This document shows, one piece after another, positions 50,085-59,635 of a stretch of 64,000 bases of DNA. The stretch's first letter is position 1. Every line of letters begins with the position of its first letter. The stretch lies in contig QEND01000002.1 in assembly GCA_003331105.1 (NCBI GenBank), positions 53,501 through 117,500 of the forward strand, read 5' to 3'. A program made the position numbers and the translations under genes. The stretch comes from Candidatus Tokpelaia sp. JSC161. Its GTDB lineage: Bacteria > Pseudomonadota > Alphaproteobacteria > Rhizobiales > Rhizobiaceae. The notes under the pieces are model-generated. The model did no database searches. It was not told the origin of the DNA and saw only the letters and a program-made list of their open reading frames with translations.

Positions 50085-50161
50085 GGATGCCCCCTAAAAA
50101 AAAGCTATAGAATCTACTCATACTAAGAATGAAAACTTTCACAAGAAAAAAAGACATACCT

Positions 50162-51229
50162 TTAGCCTTGAAGAAACCCGACAATATCACGAACCTGCTT
50201 CATAGTTTTTTCTGCAATGGCTGATGCCCGTATAGCCCCTTCCTTTAATACACTATCAATATAGTCTGGATCCTGTTTAAGACGATGAAGCTCCAAAGCA
50301 ACAGGAATCAATTTCTCAACGAGAAGATCAGCAAGAATCTGCTTAAAAATTGAAAAAGGTTTTCCACAAAACTCCATCAGAACGGTATTTTTATCTATAT
50401 TGGCCAGCGCAGCGTATATTCCAACAAGATTATTAGCCTCTGGTCGATCTACAAGATCTGCTTCTGTATCTGGTAATGGCTTCGAATCAGTTTTCGCTTT
50501 ACGTATTTTTCTTAAAAGAACATCTGGCGTATCGGAAATGTTAATACGGGAAAAATCGGATTTGTCAGATTTTGACATTTTTTTCCTACCATCCCGTAAA
50601 GACATCACACGCATAGAAATTTCTGGAATCAAAGGTTCTACCATTGGGAAAAAACCGGCAATGATATCATCACCAACGGACATATCGACACCAAGACCAA
50701 GAGAGGCAATGCGCCGAGAGTAATCCTTGTTGAACTTTTTTGCGATATCACGAGCTAGTTCAATATGCTGTTTCTGATCTTCACCGACCGGAACATGCGT
50801 TGCACGATAAACAAGAATATCAGCTGCCATCAAACTCGGATAAGCAAAAAGACCAAGTGAAGCTTTTTCACGCTCCTTCCCGGCTTTATCCTTAAACTGC
50901 GTCATCCTGTTCATCCAGCCAATCCGCGCAACGCAGTTAAAAATCCAAGCAAGCTCTGCATGCTGAAAAACACGGGATTGATTAAATATAGCATGCTTTC
51001 TAGCATCAATACCTACAGCCAGAAACATAGCCGCCGCTTCCCTGGTATATTCCATCAATTGTTGGGGAACAGGATTCACCGTGAGAGCGTGCATATCTAC
51101 CACGCAATAAAAACACTCATAATCTTTCTGCAAGGTGACCCATCGCCTAAGAGCACCTAGATAATTGCCTAAGTGTAAAGTACCAGTCGGTTGCACACCA
51201 GAGAAAACAAGTGGTTTCAATTCGCTCAT
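50162..51229 (-). CDS. trpS: tryptophanyl-tRNA synthetase
   Basis: Class I synthetase charging tRNA-Trp. The 355 residues show the HIGH-type motif [14 protein letters not shown] (about 15-28), [15 protein letters not shown] and [13 protein letters not shown] (KMSKS, about 218-222). Length is normal. Confidence 0.96.
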   Translation of the reverse strand: MSELKPLVFSGVQPTGTLHLGNYLGALRRWVTLQKDYECFYCVVDMHALTVNPVPQQLMEYTREAAAMFLAVGIDARKHAIFNQSRVFQHAELAWIFNCVARIGWMNRMTQFKDKAGKEREKASLGLFAYPSLMAADILVYRATHVPVGEDQKQHIELARDIAKKFNKDYSRRIASLGLGVDMSVGDDIIAGFFPMVEPLIPEISMRVMSLRDGRKKMSKSDKSDFSRINISDTPDVLLRKIRKAKTDSKPLPDTEADLVDRPEANNLVGIYAALANIDKNTVLMEFCGKPFSIFKQILADLLVEKLIPVALELHRLKQDPDYIDSVLKEGAIRASAIAEKTMKQVRDIVGFLQG

Positions 51230-51255
51230 ATAGTTTATCCTCTACATCGAGAGCT

Positions 51256-52800
51256 TCAAATATCAGGAAAAAATAAGCGGACACCTCTCGTCGTTAGAAA
51301 AACCATACCAAAATATACGGCAACCGCAAAAAAAATCATGAAAACAGTTGAAGCTATCTGTATAGCATGAGACGCCATAGCTGAAAGAGAATAGGAAAAA
51401 CGATCTTCACAAACTAATAAGGCTACAGCCATAACAAAGGCACTCATCAGATATGCTAGCATCCGTTTTATCACTAAGATATCTCCTTTCCAATGACCGA
51501 GTCGAACTAAAGCTAGGAAGAGCAAAATAGCGTTACTCCAACCTGCAGAAATTTCGGCAATGACAATACCTTTTACTGAAAAATAAGGAAAGAGTGTCTT
51601 TGCTAATGCAATGTTGACGAAGACTGATATCATAGCAAAAATCATAGGGGTTGTTGTATCTTCTCTAGCAAAAAAACCAGGAATCAAAGTCTTTATCAAG
51701 ACAAAAGCAGGCAAGCCTAACCCATAAAGAGCAAGTAAACTCGATACCTTTAGAGTGGATTGGGCATTGAATTGGCCGTGTTCCAATAAAATACGTACCA
51801 TAGGGTTCGACATAACCAGCAAGGCTATAGAAGCTGGCAAAGATAACAAAAGAGAAAATTCAAAAGAACGATTTTGAATATCATGAGATTCTGTCCTGTT
51901 TCCACTGCGTAATGCACGTGAAAGCTCAGGCAAAAGAACCGTACCTACGGTAATCCCGACAACAGCCAGTGGTAACTGATACAGCCGATCGGCGTAAACA
52001 AGAGAAGAAATGGCACCAGCTTCTTCAGAAGCAATATTGGTATTAAGCAGCAAATTAATTTGAGTAATTCCTCCAGTGATTGCTGCTGGAAAGGCAAGAA
52101 CACAAAGGCGCCGGACATTGACTGTCAAACGCGGGAACACTAGAGAAATTCTTATCCCTACGTTCCGGACTGCACTCCAAATAATAAACAATTGAATCAG
52201 TCCTGCAAGCATCACTCCCCATGCTAAAGCAAGACCGGTATGCCACACGTCAAGTTTTGTTAGCCAGGCATAAGCGAGAACAGCAATGAGAATAACATTT
52301 AAAAAAACAGGTGCAATAGCAGCGGCAAAATAGTGACGCAGCGCGTTGAGCATACCTCCCATCATAGCTGCGAACGACATACAAGGCAGATAAGGAAACA
52401 TAATGGCTGCAAGTCTTACTGTTGCTTCAAATTTACTCATATCTTTCACAAAACCCGGAGCAATCACATAAGAAACCAGAAAAGGCATGGAAAGTTCCAT
52501 AATCAGTGTTAAAAACAAAAGAATAGAAAACAATACACTAAATACTTCTTCAGAAAATTGCCGCGCACTTTTAATATCTTCTTGAAGATGTCCAGAAAAA
52601 AGCGGAACAAAAGCTGCATTCAAAGCCCCTTCTGCAAAAAGGCGACGAAAGGTATTCGGAAAGCGAAAAGCAACCTGAAACACATCCGCAACGGGACCGG
52701 TGCCGAGAGCGGTTGCCATTAGCATTTCACGAAGGAAGCCAAAAATCCTGCTCATGATGGTTCCTAAAGCTACAGTTGTAAATTTTTTTACTAAACTCAT
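51256..52800 (-). CDS. murJ: lipid II flippase MurJ
   Basis: Moves lipid II across the inner membrane for peptidoglycan synthesis. About 514 residues with some 14 hydrophobic helices; the start MSLVKKFTTVALGTIMSRIFGFLREMLMA (ALGTIMSRIFGFLRE) and FRRLFAEGALNAAFVPLFSG match MurJ/MviN. I chose ATG 52800; the longer frame is not supported by homologues. In rhizobia it lies downstream of glnD, and here it follows a glnD pseudogene. Confidence 0.94.
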   Translation of the reverse strand: MSLVKKFTTVALGTIMSRIFGFLREMLMATALGTGPVADVFQVAFRFPNTFRRLFAEGALNAAFVPLFSGHLQEDIKSARQFSEEVFSVLFSILLFLTLIMELSMPFLVSYVIAPGFVKDMSKFEATVRLAAIMFPYLPCMSFAAMMGGMLNALRHYFAAAIAPVFLNVILIAVLAYAWLTKLDVWHTGLALAWGVMLAGLIQLFIIWSAVRNVGIRISLVFPRLTVNVRRLCVLAFPAAITGGITQINLLLNTNIASEEAGAISSLVYADRLYQLPLAVVGITVGTVLLPELSRALRSGNRTESHDIQNRSFEFSLLLSLPASIALLVMSNPMVRILLEHGQFNAQSTLKVSSLLALYGLGLPAFVLIKTLIPGFFAREDTTTPMIFAMISVFVNIALAKTLFPYFSVKGIVIAEISAGWSNAILLFLALVRLGHWKGDILVIKRMLAYLMSAFVMAVALLVCEDRFSYSLSAMASHAIQIASTVFMIFFAVAVYFGMVFLTTRGVRLFFPDI

Positions 52801-52917
52801 CGTTCCATAATTACCCTTCAGAATACTGCATAACAAAGCGTTAGAAGTGTCTTCCTCTTTTGATTCCGATTTCTAATCTTACGATTCTCCAAATCCGTGA
52901 CATAAAAACTATCACAA

Positions 52918-54936
52918 ACCTTTTAACAAAAAATACGAATGTTCAGCGAAAGATTATAAATCACTGCAGTCATCTCCGAGAAAAGTACAGACCGGTCAAG
53001 CCCTGATCAATTCTGATCTGTGGAGTATATTCAAAAGCCGTCATTTGCCGTTTTTTGCAGCTATCCCACGCAAGGAAACTCCTCCGCTTCAAGCCTTCTC
53101 AAGGATAGCTCGCCTGCGGTTTGTCATCTTCATCATCAACTTACGGCTTTTTCGAAAAGTATCAAGGGCACGCCCATCAGTCATAGTACACGGCTATGAT
53201 TCGGATGATCAGGTGCTCAAACAGTGATTGACGGAACACCATCACACTCACACTCGATAAGTCTGCTCATAATTGACAGTCTTTTTCGGCAACGAAAAGA
53301 GCATGCCTTCATTTTTTGCAGAAACAGTCAACCAGTAACAGTGTAACATGCAAGGGAATTCTTCCGCAAACGATCATATCAGCCATAAACACTCTCCGCA
53401 AAGCGCTTTTTAGCAATATCGAGTAGAATAAGAGAGCTTTAAAAAACTCCCACCCAGAAAACGCTATGTTTCATAAGAGAGACTCCGCAGGAATTGCGCC
53501 TTCCAAGCATTCCAAACTCCTTGGCAAACTTAGATCGCAAGCAACAATTTCAAGCGTTCTCAATATTGGACAACCTTGGAACAATCCGCGATTCTTCTCG
53601 AATCCTTCAGATCACGTGATGGGGCCATAGTCAAATGTTAGCGCACAAGCCAGCAAACTGTCGCTACCAAGCAATCCTCCAACAATGGAATGATCTTCAG
53701 GTCTTCCCTTGGCAATCTCGTGTAGAAAAGTAGCAACATCTAGCACCCTCCGGCTTGTATACTTGTAACTTGTATAAAGGAGAGAATCGGCCAAAGGATG
53801 CTGAAAAGCTGTTTCTTTTCTTGCAAATATACTCAATACAGCATGTTCGTCAACCGTGTCGTGGTTTAAATTGCATCATTGCAACAATTCTTCCAAAATC
53901 AGGAATCAATGTTCCTAAGACTCCAGATTCGTTCTTCTTAAAATTTCTGACGGAGACCGCTGTGATGTCAGGATCTCAATAAAAAGCGCTTTAGCGGTTT
54001 TATCTTAACGCATGAGCGAACGAGCTGCTGCATGGCATACGGATGAAAAGCGAGCTCATATCGATCGGCAAGATGAAACATACGAATCAGATTCACCGGA
54101 TCCTTTTCAAAAAAACTTATTTCCTATCATGTGATGATGATCGATAAAAAAAATCTTCCAGTATCTATAAAATCTCTTTTTCAAAATTGTTGGGAGTCCA
54201 ATCCCTTATGGGCCTCCTCAAAAGCTTATAGAACCATACGCGTCAAATCTCCCATCTCCCTTTAGCAACAAAACAATAGTGTTTCATCAAGCGTTCAACA
54301 TCTTTCATCCCAGCGGTGGGCAGGGCAATATCACGTGAAAGTCTTTCCTGTGCTTTTCCTCAAAGGAAAGGCACAACGCACGGCCCAAAGAAAATCGTCT
54401 ACTTTTGATACGAGCTTCCTTACGTGAAAGGACACCCAATTTTAAGATAACGTGTTTCCCCTATTTTTTTGATACCGCTCGACCTCGCGCTAATGAAATC
54501 AGCCGCAGTTCCCTTAATAATTTCACGATCAAACCTTCTCATTCATTTATGAAAAAAATAGCGTAGTCCTGTGATAAAACGTGCGTAGAGCTGTCCGCAC
54601 AGTCATGTCATCACGAGATGGGGACATGAGATCAATCTCACAGGCGCAGACCACGGCCATAACCACCTGCAGCAACAACCATGCGGATAAATCGTTAAAC
54701 AGGAAATACGATGAGCGCACACGGTTCCGGCTCCACATTGTTTCACAAACTCTACGCCCCAATTTCAATGTATTTTTTAATCCAACAAGAATAGCATGAC
54801 GTGTCCACCCAACATTGTTGATCCGTTCTTTCATCATATGATAAAGGGCAGTATCATTGATGATTCTATGTATTTTAAAATTTTCCATAATAGGGAAGAG
54901 TATCATAACCATTATAGTCTTATTAAGATTTTTCAC
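52918..54936 (-). pseudogene. glnD: decayed glnD (PII uridylyltransferase/uridylyl-removing enzyme)
   Basis: Fragments in several frames, in correct order on the minus strand, match GlnD. From start to end: N-terminal part with RNRVRSSYFLFNDLS and DDMTVRTALRTFY (54936-54555); RRFDREIIKGTAADFISAR (about 54538-54480), IKKIGETRYL (about 54468-54440), VDDFLWAVRC (about 54405-54370), VERLMKHYCFVAKG (about 54298-54255); the HD-domain piece FLHEIAKGRPEDHSIVGG (about 53725-53675); and ACT-domain traces FEYTPQIRID (about 53038-53010) and LFSEMTAVIYNLSLNI (about 52985-52935). Frameshifts, stops and a deletion (2.0 kb remain of about 2.8 kb) exclude a working product. The location before murJ agrees with rhizobial order. 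Confidence 0.93.
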
Positions 54937-54959
54937 GTGTTCATATGTATGGTGGAACG

Positions 54960-55808
54960 ATGAGGCAGCCTAATCATCTTGCTGATCTGTATGATCAATA
55001 TGATATTTTTTTTTGCGATATCTGGGGTGTTTTACACAATGGCATCTCTGTTTACCCATCGGCTATTTCTGCCTTAGAAAAAGCCAGAAAAGCAGGGAAG
55101 TTTGTTTTCCTTCTTACCAATTCCCCACAGTTGAGAGAAGCACTCTTGTCTCAATTCAGAATTGTAGGTCTGCCTCCTTCCTGTTATGATGGCATTGTAA
55201 CATCAGGAGATATTACACAGACTCTCATAAAAAAAGGAGCACGGCGTATTTACCATCTTGGCCCAAAACACGATTCAGCAATGTACAAAAATCTTGATGT
55301 TCAATTAGTTGAGGAATTTAAAGCATCCATCATTCTCTGCACAGGGCTCTGTGATGATGACAAGGAACAACCGGATGATTACAAAGATCTGCTCTGTAGG
55401 TTACGTACACGTAACTTACCATTCATTTGTGCTAATCCAGATATTTTTGTACACCGTGGAGAAAAAAAAATATGGTGTGCTGGGGCCTTAGCTCGTATCT
55501 ATAGTGATCTTGGTGGAAATGTCTTAATTCCAGGAAAACCTCACTGTCTTATTTATGATAGCGTTGTAACCATGGCTGAACAGCTGACAGAAAAACCTAT
55601 TGATAAATCACGTGTACTCGCCATAGGCGACAGTGTCTTAACCGATATCAAAGGGGCTGTTTCCTATGGGATTGATACCCTTTTCATTGCTTCAGGTATT
55701 CATCTCTATGAATATACAATAGATGGAGTTATTATAAGAAAAAAGCTTAATACTTTTTTTGAACGCTTTAGGATCCAGCCGGCGGCTTTTATGATGAAGC
55801 TTAGCTAA
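54960..55808 (+). CDS. HAD-superfamily class IIA hydrolase (TIGR01459-like)
   Basis: A 282-residue haloacid-dehalogenase phosphatase of unknown substrate. Motif I DIWGVLHNG (D, about residues 20-28), motif II LLTNSP (about 55-60), a IIA cap with GKPH and the final acidic motif AIGDSVLTDIKGA are present, all with expected residues. I prefer ATG 54960, preceded by GGTGGA, over one five codons earlier. It lies 17 bases before ribF, a rhizobial pairing. Confidence 0.88.
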   Translation: MRQPNHLADLYDQYDIFFCDIWGVLHNGISVYPSAISALEKARKAGKFVFLLTNSPQLREALLSQFRIVGLPPSCYDGIVTSGDITQTLIKKGARRIYHLGPKHDSAMYKNLDVQLVEEFKASIILCTGLCDDDKEQPDDYKDLLCRLRTRNLPFICANPDIFVHRGEKKIWCAGALARIYSDLGGNVLIPGKPHCLIYDSVVTMAEQLTEKPIDKSRVLAIGDSVLTDIKGAVSYGIDTLFIASGIHLYEYTIDGVIIRKKLNTFFERFRIQPAAFMMKLS

Positions 55809-55825
55809 GTTTGGCTAAGTACTAA

Positions 55826-56815
55826 ATGAAAAAAACTGTTCTACGTCTTGTTCATCCATTTCTTATACACAAAGACCTTCAAGGGGCTTTTGTTGCCATT
55901 GGCAACTTTGACGGTGTCCACCGAGGACATCAATCTGTGTTACAGTACACACTGGATCAAGCAAAAAAAAATAGAAAACCGGCCATCGTCCTTACTTTTG
56001 AGCCGCACCCGCGCACTTGGTTTAAGCCAGACAGTCCAGTGGACCGCTTGACACCTCCTCCAGAAAAAGCAACCATATTTCACTTTATGGGATTTGATGC
56101 TGTGATTGAAAAATCATTTACAGATACACTTGCATTCTGTACAGCACAATCTTTTGTAAAGGACATTCTCCGCGACAGTCTAGCTGTCAGCGGTGTCGTC
56201 ACAGGGAATAATTTTCACTTTGGTTATCAACGGCAAGGAAGCCCGAAATTCCTGAAAGAAGCCGGAGAAAAATTAGGATTCTGCGTTAGCATTATCAACT
56301 CTTTTCAAGATCTCGGAGAGATTATATCCTCCAGCCGTATTCGTACTTTGCTCACACAAGGGTCGGTTCAAGAAGCGGCTCAATTACTGGGATATCGGTA
56401 TCGAGTCTCAGAAACAGTGATTCATGGTTCTGCATTAGGACGCACACTTGGTTTTCCTACAGCGAACATGTCGCTCCCATCACAAACAAGCTTAGCTTTA
56501 GGCATTTATGCCGTTCGCTTTTGTTGTGAAAATGGAAAAATCTACGATGGTGTAGCGAGTTTCGGCTGCCGTCCAACCGTAGATGTTGTTTCTAAACCAC
56601 TTCTTGAAACCTACGTATTTGACTTTCACGAAGATATCTATGGAAAGACTTGTTCTGTCTCTTTTTTTTCCTTTATCAGAAAGGAAAAAAAATTCCCTAG
56701 TCTTCAGGCTCTGATTGCACAAATGCATCAGGATGAAAAAAAAGCACGGATCCTCCTAGCGGCTGTTCAACCCCTTTCCTTGCTTGATCATCATTTGACT
56801 TTCAACACTTCTTGA
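55826..56815 (+). CDS. ribF: bifunctional riboflavin kinase/FMN adenylyltransferase
   Basis: Makes FMN and then FAD. The N-terminal adenylyltransferase shows GNFDGVHRGHQSVL (about 27-40) and FEPHPRTWF, and the C-terminal kinase TLGFPTANM (about 209-217) with GVASFGCRPTV and ETYVFDFHEDIYG. Length 329 is normal. The next rhizobial gene, ileS, is not here. Confidence 0.96.
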   Translation: MKKTVLRLVHPFLIHKDLQGAFVAIGNFDGVHRGHQSVLQYTLDQAKKNRKPAIVLTFEPHPRTWFKPDSPVDRLTPPPEKATIFHFMGFDAVIEKSFTDTLAFCTAQSFVKDILRDSLAVSGVVTGNNFHFGYQRQGSPKFLKEAGEKLGFCVSIINSFQDLGEIISSSRIRTLLTQGSVQEAAQLLGYRYRVSETVIHGSALGRTLGFPTANMSLPSQTSLALGIYAVRFCCENGKIYDGVASFGCRPTVDVVSKPLLETYVFDFHEDIYGKTCSVSFFSFIRKEKKFPSLQALIAQMHQDEKKARILLAAVQPLSLLDHHLTFNTS

Positions 56816-56827
56816 TTAAGACCTCAG

Positions 56828-57562
56828 CTATCTCAAAACATGAAGAAAACGTTCGACACTCCTTTGAATCCCGTACTCAAGAGCATCTGCAACGAATCCA
56901 TGACCAACAGATACTTCTGAAAGATAAGGAATCCTTTTAAGAAGGAGTGGCAAGTTCGCAACAGTCAAATCATGACCAGCATTCACCAGAACTCCAAGAG
57001 AATGAGCAACCTCCGCTGCCCTTACAAGCTTTTCAAGTTCCACACTCCGCTTTTGCTCATCATTTGCTGCACCGTAAAGACCGGTATAAAACTCAACACG
57101 ATCAGCGCCAAGATCATGTGCAATTTCCAAACCACACGAATCAGGATTACTAAAAAGTGAAACACGCGTTTTATTCTTTTTCAACAGACTCATCACAGAA
57201 TCCAGAAATTCAGCATTGTTTTCAAAATCCCACCCATGATCCGAAGTTGACTGAGCCGGACTATCTGGTACCAAAGTCACCTGATCGGCTCTATTCTTTT
57301 CAACAAGATCTAGAAAATTTTCTGTTGGATATCCCTCAATATTCAATTCGCAAGCCGGGAAGGAATCGTCGAGCAACTCACGAATATCAGCTAAATCCGA
57401 AAAACGTATATGGCGCTGATCTGGACGAGGATGAACAGTAATCCCTGCTGCTCCCGCATTCAGGGCAAGACGCCCCAGATGAATTAATTCAGGCCGAGAC
57501 GCATTTCTTCGGTTACGCAAGAACGCAATCGCATTGAGGTTGACTGATAGCATGACTGACAT
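56828..57562 (-). CDS. pdxJ: pyridoxine 5'-phosphate synthase
   Basis: Final ring-closing enzyme of vitamin B6 synthesis, condensing 3-amino-2-oxopropyl phosphate with deoxyxylulose 5-phosphate. The 244 residues show [15 protein letters not shown] near the start, [12 protein letters not shown] (about 40-51), [22 protein letters not shown] and [13 protein letters not shown] (about 197-209). It converges with ribF. Confidence 0.96.
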   Translation of the reverse strand: MSVMLSVNLNAIAFLRNRRNASRPELIHLGRLALNAGAAGITVHPRPDQRHIRFSDLADIRELLDDSFPACELNIEGYPTENFLDLVEKNRADQVTLVPDSPAQSTSDHGWDFENNAEFLDSVMSLLKKNKTRVSLFSNPDSCGLEIAHDLGADRVEFYTGLYGAANDEQKRSVELEKLVRAAEVAHSLGVLVNAGHDLTVANLPLLLKRIPYLSEVSVGHGFVADALEYGIQRSVERFLHVLR

Positions 57563-57639
57563 GAAATGCGCCTTTCTACTATACGATCAATATTGAAAAA
57601 AAGGTTCTTCTAATTAATTATAAGAGAATTCATCAACCC

Positions 57640-57714
57640 TGGCTCCCCGGGCCGGATTCGAACCAGCGACCAACCGGTTAACAGCCGGTTGCTCTACCAC
57701 TGAGCTACCGGGGA
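57640..57714 (-). tRNA. tRNA-Asn (GTT)
   Basis: A 75-base cloverleaf with encoded CCA; acceptor stem TCCCCGG/CCGGGGA, anticodon loop CTGTTAA with anticodon GTT, T-loop GTTCGAATC. Confidence 0.97.
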
Positions 57715-57810
57715 ACAAGATACACCTTGTAGCAAATGCAAAATAGATTTAGCAAGAGAGCTTTGATGAAAAAATCAATGAATTCACAAAACTCTTGAAA
57801 AGGACATACT

Positions 57811-58074
57811 GTGGATAAAAAACATACAATTAGAATTTTAGGAAAGAAAGTATCTTTGCCTCGTTCTTTATTTGTACGCCGATTCGTTGGATTTGCTTTT
57901 ATCATTGGTGGAATCTTAGGCTTCTTACCCGTTCTCGGGTTCTGGATGTTGCCGGTCGGTCTTATTATTTTATCTCGTGATTCTCCCAGAATTCGGCGAT
58001 TCCGCCGGAAAATAGAAATCAAAGTGCTGCGTCTTCGCAAGAAAAAAAAGAAGCTCACCATTCAGATCACTTGA
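57811..58074 (+). CDS. small membrane protein (PGPGW-like)
   Basis: An 87-residue protein with two closely spaced hydrophobic segments (about 29-44 and 46-58), separated by a short turn containing GFLPVLGFWMLPVGL, and a highly basic C-terminus (RRFRRKIEIKVLRLRKKKKK). The GxxLPVxGxWxxPxGxxxLxxDxPxxRR pattern resembles the PGPGW transmembrane family. Start is GTG. Function unknown. Confidence 0.65.
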   Translation: MDKKHTIRILGKKVSLPRSLFVRRFVGFAFIIGGILGFLPVLGFWMLPVGLIILSRDSPRIRRFRRKIEIKVLRLRKKKKKLTIQIT

Positions 58075-58110
58075 CCTTGCTGTTCCCTTCCCTTATTGAC
58101 CCCTACTAAT

Positions 58111-58184
58111 GGCCTCGTGGCAGAATGGTGACGCAGAGGACTGCAAATCCTTAAATCCCGGTTCGATTCCGGGCGAGGCCTCCA
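58111..58184 (+). tRNA. tRNA-Cys (GCA)
   Basis: A 74-base cloverleaf with encoded CCA; acceptor stem GGCCTCG/CGAGGCC, anticodon loop CTGCAAA with anticodon GCA, T-loop GTTCGATTC. Confidence 0.97.
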
Positions 58185-58217
58185 TTATCGTCTCTCTGAG
58201 CCGAAGAGTCATTCAAT

Positions 58218-59477
58218 TCATATAATGAAGTTTGACAGAATCTGATCGTCTGTAATATCGCGATAAATCCAACCGGCTTTCGTCAAACGTTCGTGTAACT
58301 GTATAAAATTATCCCGGTGTTTTGTTTCAATCGCAATTAAAACGGAACCGAAATTCCGGGCAGACTTCTTCAAGTATTCAAAACGAGCAACATCATCTTG
58401 TTGTCCGAGCAAATCAAGAAAATTACGTAAAGCACCAGGCCGTTGAGGAAAGCGGAAAATATAATATTTTTTCAATCCTTCAAAGTGTAAGGCACGTTCC
58501 TTAACTTCTGGTAGACGCTCAAAATCAAAATTCCCGCCTGAGAGAACAAGGACAATTCGCTTATTCCTTAGATTCTTAGGGTCAAGAGTTTTCAAGGCAT
58601 CAACTGATAATGCTCCGGCGGGTTCAAGCACAATCCCCTCAATATTCAGCATTTCAGTCATGGTTGCACACAAGCGATTTTCAGGAATAAGGATAACATC
58701 CTCAGGAGGATGTCCTTTTAAAATCTCAAAATTAGATGCACCAATCTGAGCAACAGCTGCACCATCGACAAATGTACTCATACTGGTGAGTCTCACACGT
58801 CGCTGTTCGTTTAAACTGGCATAAAGACTCGGAGCTCCTTGGGGTTCAGCAAAGCGTATCCGTGTCTTCCAGCCTTTCTCCTTGAGAAACCAGGTGATTC
58901 CACTAGCAAGACCTCCGCCACCGACTGGAACAATAATCAAATCAGGAAAGTCAGGCTGATTCCACTGGCTCGCAATTTCATGAATCACACCAGCCTGACC
59001 GACAATGATACGCTGATCATCAAAAGGAGGCGCCATAATGCCTCCTCCTTTGTCCACAAAACTCTGCGCCGTTGCATAACATTGATCAAATGTATCACCA
59101 ATTAATCGTATATCGACATATTCTTCACCGAAAGCACGTGTTTTATCAATCTTTTGCTGTGGAGTAGTAATAGGCATAAAAATAACAGCTCTCCGTCCAA
59201 AGTAGCGACATACAAAAGCAAGCCCTTGAGCATGATTCCCAGCTGAAGCACAAACAAACGCATAATCAGATGTGTTGTTCTTCAGCATATTAGAAACAAA
59301 GTTAAAAGCACCACGAATCTTGTATGATCGGACAGGAGTAAGATCTTCACGTTTAAGATAAATTTCCGTATCATATTTTTGGGAAAGAAATTCATTTTTC
59401 TGCAAAGGTGTTTCAGGGAATATATCCCGCAGCGCTTGCACGGCCTCTGCAACATTATCAACGAACTTTATCATCAA
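58218..59477 (-). CDS. ilvA: threonine ammonia-lyase
   Basis: PLP enzyme converting threonine to 2-oxobutyrate at the start of isoleucine synthesis. The cofactor lysine K53 is in SYKIRGAFNF; SAGNHAQG (78-85) and the phosphate-binding VPVGGGGLASG follow. Of 419 residues, about 330-419 form one ACT-like regulatory domain (FPQRPGALRNFLDLL), as in the short biosynthetic type. No other ilv genes are in the window. Confidence 0.94.
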   Translation of the reverse strand: MMIKFVDNVAEAVQALRDIFPETPLQKNEFLSQKYDTEIYLKREDLTPVRSYKIRGAFNFVSNMLKNNTSDYAFVCASAGNHAQGLAFVCRYFGRRAVIFMPITTPQQKIDKTRAFGEEYVDIRLIGDTFDQCYATAQSFVDKGGGIMAPPFDDQRIIVGQAGVIHEIASQWNQPDFPDLIIVPVGGGGLASGITWFLKEKGWKTRIRFAEPQGAPSLYASLNEQRRVRLTSMSTFVDGAAVAQIGASNFEILKGHPPEDVILIPENRLCATMTEMLNIEGIVLEPAGALSVDALKTLDPKNLRNKRIVLVLSGGNFDFERLPEVKERALHFEGLKKYYIFRFPQRPGALRNFLDLLGQQDDVARFEYLKKSARNFGSVLIAIETKHRDNFIQLHERLTKAGWIYRDITDDQILSNFII

Positions 59478-59529
59478 CCCGCAGTTCCATTTAAAAAAGA
59501 CTTAAACGCTTTCCTCAGAAATGAGGTTT

Positions 59530-59560
59530 TTCAAACAAAAAGCATTTAAAGAAATGCTTA
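59530..59560 (-). terminator. intrinsic terminator of tldD
   Basis: On the minus strand AGCATTT-CTTT-AAATGCT is followed by TTTTTGTTTG, 75 bases after the tldD stop. A second small stem CCTCA/TGAGG lies just beyond. Confidence 0.7.
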
Positions 59561-59635
59561 GACACAAAAAGCGCCATGGATTAAGAAAACTTCCTTCCCT
59601 TAGCAAAGCTTTGAGTCGCTTAAAAAGTCTCACGA

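Noticed and set aside
53045..53227. Apparent 60-codon gene on the plus strand in the murJ-HAD gap
   Set aside because: The opposite strand carries glnD ACT-domain remnants; this frame is an accident inside the pseudogene.
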